This document shows, piece by piece, positions 56,200-63,199 of a stretch of 64,000 nt of DNA. The stretch comes from Neomoorella thermoacetica (GTDB lineage: Bacteria > Bacillota > DSM-521 > Neomoorellales > Neomoorellaceae). Position numbers and translations under genes: made by a program. The stretch lies in NCBI RefSeq assembly GCF_001875325.1, contig NZ_MDDC01000014.1, positions 1 through 64,000 on the forward strand. The letters are read 5' to 3'. The number at the start of each line of letters is the position of its first letter. The stretch's first letter is position 1. The notes below the pieces were generated by a model. It was not told the DNA's origin. It saw nothing but the letters and a program-made list of their open reading frames with translations, and made no database searches.

Positions 56200-57027
56200 A
56201 TGGGCAGACAAATCACCGACTATTGGATGCTAATTATCCTGCTTGGCCAGACTTTTCTATTAAATATAGCGGTGCAAAACCTCCAGCTTTCCCCGTATGC
56301 CGGTATTCAGCCCATCACCCTGGGCGCCAACCTGGTTAGCCTCTCCTTCTACTTTATGACCCTGCTGTTAATCAAAAAATTGTTGGATATAAAGGAGCAA
56401 CAAAAGCTTTTAGTGCAAAAAGAAAGGGAAATGGACAGTCTGCAAAACCTTCTTCGCACCGTGCGTGCCCAGAGACACGATATTATCAACCACCTGGATA
56501 CCGTGTATGCCCTGCTCTCCCTTGGAAGAGAGGTGCCGGCTAGAGAATATACCGGCCAGTTGGTCCAGGTGGCGGCCAATACAAGCCATTTGCTGCGGCT
56601 GGAGCAACCGGTCGTCGCCGCTTTTTTACAGAATAAAGCCAGCCAGGCTATGGCCAGGGAAATCGCTTTCTACATCGAAGTGCGGACAGACTTAAAAGGG
56701 CTAAAGGTTAATCCCCATGCCCTGGTTACCGTATTAGGCAATATCCTGGAAAACGCCATGGAAGCTGTGGAACCGCTGCCTGGGGAACAACGTCTTATTC
56801 AACTAGATATATCCAGATCTGAGGCGGGATATATCTTTAGTATCAGCAATTCGGGGCCTCCCCTGGACCCGGCTATGAAAGAGGCTATCTTCCAGCCCGG
56901 CGTATCCACCAAAGGGCCGGACCGGGGGTTAGGCCTGGCAACAGTGTGGGAGATGGTAATAAGTCATGGTGGCACTATCGAAGTAGAAACTGATCCGGTA
57001 ACTTTCCGGGTAAAGATCCCGGTATGA
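56200..57027 (+). CDS. agrC: GHKL histidine kinase, AgrC-like
   Basis: A 275-aa kinase with two N-terminal hydrophobic segments, then a coiled coil (IKEQQKLLVQKEREMDSLQN), phospho-acceptor His93 in RAQRHDIINHL, and a GHKL ATPase domain: N box NILENAMEAVE, G1 FSISNSGPPLD, G2 DRGLGLATVWEMV. It senses the cyclic peptide together with the preceding membrane protein and phosphorylates the LytTR regulator. In frame with the upstream gene through a single TAG. Confidence 0.9.
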   Translation: MGRQITDYWMLIILLGQTFLLNIAVQNLQLSPYAGIQPITLGANLVSLSFYFMTLLLIKKLLDIKEQQKLLVQKEREMDSLQNLLRTVRAQRHDIINHLDTVYALLSLGREVPAREYTGQLVQVAANTSHLLRLEQPVVAAFLQNKASQAMAREIAFYIEVRTDLKGLKVNPHALVTVLGNILENAMEAVEPLPGEQRLIQLDISRSEAGYIFSISNSGPPLDPAMKEAIFQPGVSTKGPDRGLGLATVWEMVISHGGTIEVETDPVTFRVKIPV

Positions 57028-57052
57028 AATTGCTTATCTAAGGGGTGGCATT

Positions 57053-57790
57053 ATGCTAACGGGCATTATTGCTGATGACAATGAAATTGAAAGGTTGTAT
57101 TTCTGCAAGCTACTGGAAGAAACTAATGAGGTTAAAATTTTGGCTGAAGCTCAGGACGGTTTGGCGGTTTTAGATCTGGTTATCAGGTTGCGGCCGGATG
57201 TTGCCTTTCTGGATATCGAAATGCCAGAGCCCAATGGCCTAGAAGTAGCCCGGGAAATCCTTTCCTTAGCGCCCGAAACCTTTATCGTCTTTTTCACCGC
57301 CTACCGGGACTTTGCCGTGGAAGCCTTTGCCCTAAACAGCGTTGACTATTTGTTGAAACCCTTCGACGCTTTCCGGGTCAGGAAAACTATGGCCAAAGTT
57401 CGGGAGAAGCTGGTAGCCCGGGAAGTCATAAAGAAAACCGGTGGCGGGAGGCTAGACAAACTGGCAATCAGGAACAAGGGCAGGATATTCTTAATCAATC
57501 TCGACGAAATCGTTTTCATAGAAAAGAGCGGGAAGAACACCACCATAATCCATACAGCTCGAAAGGACTTCCATACGTCTCAAACCATCGCCGAACTGGA
57601 ACAGCAACTGGCGGGGCATAGTTTTTTCCAGAGGGTTCATAAATCATACTTAATCAATTTAAACATGGTTGAAAGTATTAGCCCTTTTGGCGGTAACTCC
57701 TTTATCGTTAAGTTTAGCGGTTGTAAAAAAGATGCTATTATTAGCAGGGGCAATATAGATTTAGTCAAAAAGCATCTAAATATAAGCTAA
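57053..57790 (+). CDS. agrA: LytTR-family response regulator, AgrA-like
   Basis: A 245-aa regulator: receiver domain (1-120) with acidic pair DD9-10 (IIADDNEIE), phospho-acceptor Asp54 in AFLDIEMP and Lys in VDYLLKPFD. The LytTR DNA-binding domain (about 140-245) has FLINLDEIVFIEKSGKNTTI, HTSQTIAELEQQL and FFQRVHKSYLINLNMVESI. It is the natural candidate to bind the 21-bp-spaced repeats before the agr operon and both secreted cassettes. AGGGGTGG precedes the ATG. Confidence 0.95.
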   Translation: MLTGIIADDNEIERLYFCKLLEETNEVKILAEAQDGLAVLDLVIRLRPDVAFLDIEMPEPNGLEVAREILSLAPETFIVFFTAYRDFAVEAFALNSVDYLLKPFDAFRVRKTMAKVREKLVAREVIKKTGGGRLDKLAIRNKGRIFLINLDEIVFIEKSGKNTTIIHTARKDFHTSQTIAELEQQLAGHSFFQRVHKSYLINLNMVESISPFGGNSFIVKFSGCKKDAIISRGNIDLVKKHLNIS

Positions 57791-57848
57791 TAGGTTGGAT
57801 ACGTAGGTTGGATACTTACTTTGTTATAACAAAGGATCTAGACAAAGA

Positions 57849-58493
57849 GTGATCCATAACTCCTCCCTGCGGCTGGCAAAATTTTTCGCTTTTAACGGTG
57901 GCATGAATGCCAGCCGGGTCCCGGTAATCGCCTATGGCCTGGAACTAATCCTGGGACTATTTATCAAACTACTCTTTTTCCTGATTGTTCCTTCCCTCCT
58001 GGGCGTTTTACCCCAGACCCTGGCGGCCCTGTCTGCTTCAGCCTTATTCCGTTTGCCTGCCGGCGGCGCCCATTGCACCTCCTTCGGGCGCTGCTTGATA
58101 GGGAGTCTGTTAGCCTTTACAACAATTGGCCTTCTGACCAAACTAACAGTGGGATTGGGTCAAGGGACAATGCCGGTGTTTTATATCATTGTAGGCCTGG
58201 CCGTTGTGGCAACTATTTATATGGTTCCGGTGGATAATCCCGCCAGGCCGGTCCCGAAAAAAGAAGAAAGGATAAAGATGAAAAAGTGGGCTCTAGGAGC
58301 CCTTGGTGGATATGTAATAGCTGTAGCAGTGATACCCTTAGACAGGGATATCATTTTTGCCGCTTCCCTGGAATTATCCCTCCAGTTGCTTACATTGCTG
58401 CCCCAGGGACATAAAGCGATGCACTGTTTAGATTGCATATTAATCAAACTTTCTTCATTATATTACCCGCGAAGGGAGGTCAAAACAAGATAA
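57849..58493 (+). CDS. agrB: AgrB-family peptide protease/exporter
   Basis: A 214-aa multi-pass membrane protein that trims and cyclises AgrD. Catalytic His75 and Cys82 are visible in LPAGGAHCTSFGRC with the canonical 7-residue spacing. About six hydrophobic segments. GTG start with a weak ribosome site. Its stop (TAA 58491-58493) overlaps the putative ATA start of agrD2. Clostridial AgrB proteins are of this size. Confidence 0.95.
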   Translation: MIHNSSLRLAKFFAFNGGMNASRVPVIAYGLELILGLFIKLLFFLIVPSLLGVLPQTLAALSASALFRLPAGGAHCTSFGRCLIGSLLAFTTIGLLTKLTVGLGQGTMPVFYIIVGLAVVATIYMVPVDNPARPVPKKEERIKMKKWALGALGGYVIAVAVIPLDRDIIFAASLELSLQLLTLLPQGHKAMHCLDCILIKLSSLYYPRREVKTR

Positions 58494-58612
58494 AGCGCCT
58501 GTTCTTTGCCCTGGTTACCAACCTGGCTGTCTTTGTCGCTCTTTTAGGTGTCCGGCCAACCAGCTGGTTGGCCTGGTACCAGCCGGAAACGCCGCCGGAG
58601 TTACTGAAATAG
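58490..58612 (+). CDS. agrD: AgrD-like autoinducer precursor (agrD2), apparent ATA start
   Basis: A 40-codon frame overlapping the agrB stop: an amphipathic, hydrophobic leader (RLFFALVTNLAVFVALLGV), then TSWLAW and YQPETPPELLK. This is the classical AgrD pattern, with ring residues just before the YQPE recognition tail. Ser takes the usual Cys place, so a lactone SWLAW ring is predicted. The strong GGAGG (58475-58479) points at ATA 58490; the paralogue has ATG AAA at the equivalent place. Either AUA is used or the start was lost by mutation. It is too short for most gene callers. Confidence 0.7.
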   Translation: MKRLFFALVTNLAVFVALLGVRPTSWLAWYQPETPPELLK

Positions 58613-58670
58613 GCAGTTTCTAAGGGGGGGGTAGGGGTAGCCTTACCCCTTCAAGCATATAAAAAGGCAT

Positions 58671-58677
58671 GATCTAC
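58671..58677. repeat. Target-site duplication of the IS1634-type element, left copy
   Basis: GATCTAC, repeated at 60614-60620. Confidence 0.75.
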
Positions 58678-60613
58678 CCGAGTTCGACAGTTGCTAGGCA
58701 AAAATGAACGCTTTTTAGATGAAGAACCCTTATAAATCAACGTTTCCCGGTCTTGGGAGAACTCAAAAATCAAAAATCACATAGGCACACGATTTCTGGA
58801 TTAAAGCTTGATGGTAATGTAGTACATGCGCTATAATATAGACATGTACATAAGAACTATTTCCCGCAAAAACAAGGACGGCTCTGTTGTCCGTTATATC
58901 CAGCTTGCCCACAACGTCTGGGACCCTAAAGCCGGCTACCCGAAAGCCAAAGTACTCTTCAACTTCGGCCGCGAAGAGGATGTAGACCGGGAAGCCCTGG
59001 TCCGCCTGGTAAAGAGTATTACGCGTTTTTTGGGACCGGAAGAGGCTTTATGCACCCAGGCAGAGTTAAACGGCAGCGCTCCCCTAACTTTTATCTCCAG
59101 CCGGCCTATGGGCGGCGCCTGGGTGTTAAATGAGCTCTGGAACCAGCTGGGTATCAACCGGGTGTTAGCCGGGTTGCTGGCCAAACGTAAGTTCCAGGCG
59201 CCGGTCGAACGGGCTATCTTCGCTATGGTAGCCAACCGGGCTTTGAACCCGGCCAGTAAACTTAAGACCGAGGATTGGGTCAGCCACGATGTTTTCCTTC
59301 CCGGCCTCCCTGAGGTGCCGGTGCAACACCTTTACCGGGCCATGGACTTCTTACTGGAGGCTGCTGAAGAACTGCAAAAGGATATCTTCTTCTCCGTGGC
59401 CCATTTCTTCAACCTGGAAGTAGATCTTCTCTACTTCGATACCACCTCCACCTACTTTGAAGTAGAGGAAGAGGATAACCCCGAAGATAACAGGCAGCAC
59501 TTACGCCGTAAAGGTAACTCCAAGGACCACCGACCGGATTTACCTCAGGTGGTAATCGGCCTGGCTGTCACCAGGGAGGGCCTGCCGGTACGCTGCTGGG
59601 TCTGGCCAGGGAACACCGCCGATATGTCGGTCATCGAAGAAGTCAAAAAGGACCTGGTCGGCTGGCAACTGGGCCGGGTCATAACCGTTGTTGACCGCGG
59701 TTTTGCTTCGGAAGATAATCTCCGTTACCTCCAGCGCGCCGGTGGCCATTATATTGCCGGCGAAAAGATGCGCAGCGGCAAGGATACGGTGGTAGAGGCT
59801 CTGGCCCGGCCGGGCCGCTACAAAACTGTCAAAGATAACCTCGAAGTTAAAGAAGTTATCGTCGGCGACGGCGAAAAAAGGGTCCGCTACGTCCTGGTCC
59901 GCAACCCCAAAGAGGCGGAAAAAGATAAGCTAGAGCGGGAGAGGATCCTGGCCCGCCTCAAAGAAGAATTAGCGGCCATTGGGGACCTCAAAGGCGAACC
60001 CCATACCAAAGCTTGTTGTCAACTCATCGTCCATTCAACCTACGGCCGCTACCTTAAAACCGATAAGAAGGGGCAACCCTATATCGACGCGGCCAAAGTG
60101 AAAGCTGAAGAGAAGCTGGACGGCAAATACCTGTTAAGAACCTCGGACGATACCTTAAGTGCTGAAGACGTAGCCCTGGGATACAAGCAGCTTCTCGAAG
60201 TAGAAGACGCCTTCCGCACTATGAAGCAGTCCTTAGAGCTACGGCCGGTCTATCATCGCCTGAGCGACCGCATCCATGCCCACGTCCTCCTGTGTTGGCT
60301 GGGACTGCTCCTAATCCGGGTAGCTGAAACTAAGGTGCAGGATAGCTGGCGGAACATCCGCCAGACCCTGGAACGCATGCACCTGGGCGAATTTGTTGGT
60401 CCTGATGGCAGGGTACTCCAGAGGACGGAAACAACCACACCACAGCAGCATATCTTCAAGACCCTGGGGATAAAGGAACCGCCCCAGATCATCGCGGTTG
60501 AAACAAAAGGCCAGAAAGGGTCCCTAGTAACACGCGCTCAAAAAGCCGATCCCTGAAACCCTTGCGCAACAAGCTGTTGCGCTTATTGTTCACCTAGCAA
60601 CTGTCGAACCCGG
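58678..60613 (+). mobile_element. IS1634-type insertion sequence, apparently complete
   Basis: A 1936-bp element. Its ends are 21-bp inverted repeats with one mismatch: CCGAGTTCGACAGTTGCTAGG at the left, and at the right the complement with CCGGG. One transposase gene, uninterrupted. Flanked by GATCTAC. It sits between the agrD2 hairpin and the LytTR repeats of cassette 2, a place that is continuous in the cassette 1 copy. Confidence 0.85.
58844..60556 (+). CDS. IS1634-family DDE transposase
   Basis: A 570-aa transposase from ATG 58844 (MYIRTISRKNKDGSVVRYIQ). Catalytic region: YFDTTSTYFE with the first Asp (about 206), ITVVDRGFASEDNL with the second (about 284), and the C-terminal YKQLLEVEDAFRTMKQSLEL with the Glu. 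Uninterrupted and of normal length, so probably functional. Its promoter TATAAT lies at 58832-58837 inside the element. Confidence 0.95.
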   Translation: MYIRTISRKNKDGSVVRYIQLAHNVWDPKAGYPKAKVLFNFGREEDVDREALVRLVKSITRFLGPEEALCTQAELNGSAPLTFISSRPMGGAWVLNELWNQLGINRVLAGLLAKRKFQAPVERAIFAMVANRALNPASKLKTEDWVSHDVFLPGLPEVPVQHLYRAMDFLLEAAEELQKDIFFSVAHFFNLEVDLLYFDTTSTYFEVEEEDNPEDNRQHLRRKGNSKDHRPDLPQVVIGLAVTREGLPVRCWVWPGNTADMSVIEEVKKDLVGWQLGRVITVVDRGFASEDNLRYLQRAGGHYIAGEKMRSGKDTVVEALARPGRYKTVKDNLEVKEVIVGDGEKRVRYVLVRNPKEAEKDKLERERILARLKEELAAIGDLKGEPHTKACCQLIVHSTYGRYLKTDKKGQPYIDAAKVKAEEKLDGKYLLRTSDDTLSAEDVALGYKQLLEVEDAFRTMKQSLELRPVYHRLSDRIHAHVLLCWLGLLLIRVAETKVQDSWRNIRQTLERMHLGEFVGPDGRVLQRTETTTPQQHIFKTLGIKEPPQIIAVETKGQKGSLVTRAQKADP

Positions 60614-60620
60614 GATCTAC
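60614..60620. repeat. Target-site duplication of the IS1634-type element, right copy
   Basis: GATCTAC, matching 58671-58677. Confidence 0.75.
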
Positions 60621-60634
60621 ATATCCCTACATTG

Positions 60635-60683
60635 CCGGATTTCATCTGGCAAAAGCCGCATTTTATCCGCTGAAACCTACATT
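60635..60683 (+). promoter_or_regulatory. LytTR-type direct repeats, site 3 (second secreted cassette)
   Basis: CCGGATT (60635), CCGCATT (60656) and CTACATT (60677), again at exact 21-bp steps, nearly identical in sequence to site 1. TATAAT at 60721-60726 is 38 bp after the last repeat, as in cassette 1. Confidence 0.75.
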
Positions 60684-60743
60684 ATATCCCAAAAGAGGAT
60701 CATATTGGGCAAAATGGTGGTATAATGGGATCAAAAAAGAAAG

Positions 60744-60821
60744 GTGGGTGATTCCATTGGGAAAATTTTAGAACCGATAGTATCTCTAGTAGCAAAAGTA
60801 AGACAGGAGAAAGTGATTTGA
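60744..60821 (+). CDS. Possible 25-aa amphipathic peptide, first frame of cassette 2
   Basis: A GTG frame (GDSIGKILEPIVSLVAKVRQ then EKVI) encodes a peptide with alternating hydrophobic and charged residues that could form an amphipathic helix. Its stop overlaps the next ATG (TGATG, 60819-60823). Position directly behind an agr-type promoter recalls the delta-haemolysin/PSM peptides of staphylococci, but this is only an analogy. The ribosome site (AAGAAAGG) is weak, and a competing GTG at 60748 gives only 7 residues. Confidence 0.35.
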   Translation: MGDSIGKILEPIVSLVAKVRQEKVI

Positions 60822-60934
60822 TGAAGTTAAAACTCATAGCTAGAACTAAACACTGCTACGTGAGATTTGAAAATAGTTTTTTAAAAATTCTCGATGGGCT
60901 CAACAAAGCCTTTCTGTTATTAGGGGGGATAAAA

Positions 60935-61456
60935 GTGAAAGTAATTTTAAGAAGGTGCCCTATAGCCATTGTTTTTATTATCTTAACAATGCTTGTTTCT
61001 AGTGCGGCATTTGCTGGTTATGCAGTAAAGGAAGATCAAACCACAGCTCGCATCAGTACTAGTGATGGTGCCGCATATTATGTTACAATAGATAATGCAG
61101 CACGTGAGGATTGGGAGCAATATGATCGATTTGATAATAACATATATCATCATCTAAGTGATGGTTTTGTGGTGGCCGGTTTAAGCTTTCCTTTTGATAT
61201 TTATCCAGATACAACCATTTACATCAAATCTAATGGAGTTACCACTAATAGCATATCATCATATGAATTGGTACCACTTGATGTGTTAAAGCCTCGTTGG
61301 GACTATATGTATTATGGGGGCGAAGTCTACAAAAATTTATATTATCCAATATCAGGATCCACCATAAGTGCTAGTATATTTTATGGTTTTCAGGCTTTTG
61401 ACGATTTAGGTTATTTAGGAGCTGTACAGGACTATAATAACTTTAACTTGTGGTAA
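60935..61456 (+). CDS. Secreted protein of unknown function, cassette 2
   Basis: From GTG 60935 (AGGGGGGAT upstream) the 173-aa product has a good signal peptide (CPIAIVFIILTMLVSSAAFA, cut after AFA) and a mature part rich in Tyr, Asp and Ser (HHLSDGFVVAGLSFPFDIYP), beta-like. The frame is open back to ATG 60821, which would add 38 residues before the signal and overlaps the 25-aa frame; that longer start is less likely for a secreted protein. AT-rich. No family recognised. Analogous to 54784-55341. Confidence 0.65.
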   Translation: MKVILRRCPIAIVFIILTMLVSSAAFAGYAVKEDQTTARISTSDGAAYYVTIDNAAREDWEQYDRFDNNIYHHLSDGFVVAGLSFPFDIYPDTTIYIKSNGVTTNSISSYELVPLDVLKPRWDYMYYGGEVYKNLYYPISGSTISASIFYGFQAFDDLGYLGAVQDYNNFNLW

Positions 61457-61485
61457 ATAGTTATTAATAACTGGGGGCCTTTATT

Positions 61486-62193
61486 ATGAAAAGCAAAAAA
61501 TGGTTTGTTTTGTTAGGCTTTACCTTAATAGCGTTATTCTCTTTTATGACTGTACTTCATGCAAATGAGAATGCAAAAATAAAAAAAGCACAAGATATAG
61601 GTTTAGCTTATAAAGATGCAGAAAAAGCAGACGAAGTAGTGGCCTACGTTAATAATGTCCCTATTACAGCTGGGGAATATTTGGCTACTTATGCAAGCGT
61701 CCAAAATAATTTTGCTTTATTGCAGCAAGATGCCAATAAATTGGGGCCCAAAGGCAAGACGATGGTAGATAACACAAGTAAATTATTAAATAAATATTCG
61801 CCTGGTACAATAGCTTTAGCAAAACAATTATCAGATACCGCTGCTTATAGCGAAGCAATCAAAAAAGGTCTATTAAAGAGTGATCAAGAAGTACAAGATT
61901 ACATTCAATCCATACGCAAAATGGAAGAATCGAATCCCGAGGCTCAAAAAACAATTCAAATAGTTGGTGAGTCTCGTTATTTTGATCAGGTTCAGCCGAA
62001 ATTACTTAAAAAAGGATTGACTATTGGAGCTCTTAAAGCTCAAGTGATATCGGAGCAAAAAGACTGGACCCAATATAAATATGATCTAGCAAAAAACGCT
62101 GAATTAAAGGTTGTTAATAACGAATTGATAACCTCAACTAAAGAAGAGGCTTTGAAATACCTAAAAGAAATGCAAGATGTTTTTAAGCCTTAA
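61486..62193 (+). CDS. Secreted SurA-N-like protein, cassette 2
   Basis: A 235-aa protein with a signal peptide (WFVLLGFTLIALFSFMTVLHA) and a SurA/PrsA-type N-terminal region: EVVAYVNNVPITAGEYLATY, then a helical region with GLLKSDQEVQDYIQSIRKM. No PPIase domain. It resembles 54025-54765 in layout (AYVNNVPIT against AWVNDIPIT), so the two cassettes share a secreted protein plus a chaperone-like partner. GGGGGCC upstream of the ATG is a weak ribosome site. AT-rich. Confidence 0.75.
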   Translation: MKSKKWFVLLGFTLIALFSFMTVLHANENAKIKKAQDIGLAYKDAEKADEVVAYVNNVPITAGEYLATYASVQNNFALLQQDANKLGPKGKTMVDNTSKLLNKYSPGTIALAKQLSDTAAYSEAIKKGLLKSDQEVQDYIQSIRKMEESNPEAQKTIQIVGESRYFDQVQPKLLKKGLTIGALKAQVISEQKDWTQYKYDLAKNAELKVVNNELITSTKEEALKYLKEMQDVFKP

Positions 62194-62338
62194 AGTTCGT
62201 TGGCTTATATATACAAGTTTCGGTAATATCAAAGAGGTTACTTAGTTCCTCCTGAAAAACTTAGGACTAAAAGATTTAGTATTTCAGTCAATGATATTTT
62301 CAGTCTGCTTACAGGGTGACAATATCGCAGTCCGGTAA

Positions 62339-62363
62339 CAGGCTTTAAAGCCTGCTTTTTTTA
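62339..62363 (+). terminator. Intrinsic terminator after cassette 2
   Basis: CAGGCTTTAAAGCCTG palindrome followed by CTTTTTTTAT. The preceding 62194-62338 shows no gene. Confidence 0.85.
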
Positions 62364-62439
62364 TGGCCGGATACTAGTTCAAACAGCCGTAAAAATGCCG
62401 ATTATGATATAATGAGCTGAAGAAAGGGGAGAAAGTGTC

Positions 62440-63060
62440 GTGAATATCGAAACCCTGGCACCGGTAATAGCTGCCTGGGCGAAAATGCAGGCAACTTCGG
62501 CCAGCCCGGCTAACGAGAGCAAGCAAAGCTTCAATACCATTTTTCTCCTGGCCCTCCTGGCCCAAATGGAACCTGACCGGGGCGTAACTCCCGCCGGGCC
62601 AACTCCTGCTGCCGGTCGCCTGGCGGACGGGTCTCAGGTGGATAGAACCGGAACTCCCGGACCTCCTAATACCAGCCTGGAGACTTTAATCAGTGAAGTG
62701 GCTGCCAGGCACGGTTTGCCAGCGTCACTTCTCAAAGGAGTAGTGGCGGCGGAATCCGGCTTTAATCCCCGGGCCGTTTCTCCGGCCGGGGCCATTGGTC
62801 TCATGCAGCTCATGCCGGCTACAGCCAGGGCCCTGGGGGTCAATGACCCCTTTGACCCGGCGGCCAATCTGGACGGTGGTGCCCGTTACCTGAAACAAAT
62901 GCTGGACCGCTTCCAGGGAGATATCCGCCTGGCCCTGGCGGCGTATAATGCCGGTCCAGGGGCCGTCGAGCACTACCGCGGTGTACCTCCTTACCGGGAG
63001 ACCCGGGCATATATTGATAAGGTCCTGACCGCGACCAGCAAATTTGAGGGTTTAGTTTGA
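62440..63060 (+). CDS. Lytic transglycosylase (SLT domain)
   Basis: A 206-aa protein with an N-terminal Ala/Pro/Gly-rich region (about 1-80, no clear signal peptide) and a C-terminal SLT domain: LLKGVVAAESGFNPRAVSPA with catalytic Glu, GAIGLMQLMPATARALGV and LALAAYNAGPGAVEHYRGVP. It cuts peptidoglycan glycan strands. GTG start behind AAAGGGGAGAAAG. A TATAAT at 62405-62410 is a likely -10. GC-rich, so this is back in the backbone. Confidence 0.9.
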   Translation: MNIETLAPVIAAWAKMQATSASPANESKQSFNTIFLLALLAQMEPDRGVTPAGPTPAAGRLADGSQVDRTGTPGPPNTSLETLISEVAARHGLPASLLKGVVAAESGFNPRAVSPAGAIGLMQLMPATARALGVNDPFDPAANLDGGARYLKQMLDRFQGDIRLALAAYNAGPGAVEHYRGVPPYRETRAYIDKVLTATSKFEGLV

Positions 63061-63160
63061 GAAAGAATACGCAGTCGGCAGGATTTTTAATAGCCTTAAT
63101 TATCCGTGGTAACCCGATCTAAGTTCCAGCAGAAATTGCAACGGCTTTGATGAATAATGA

Positions 63161-63199
63161 AAAAGGCCGGTACCCTGGAGGGCAGGTACCGGCTTTTCT
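63161..63199. terminator. Bidirectional terminator between convergent genes
   Basis: GCCGGTACC (63166-63174) and GGTACCGGC (63185-63193), with A and T runs on either side. Confidence 0.9.

Noticed and set aside
62200-62340. Cyclic-di-GMP or other riboswitch before the lytic transglycosylase
   Set aside because: The region has small hairpins but none of the conserved aptamer cores; its end is a plain terminator of the preceding cassette.
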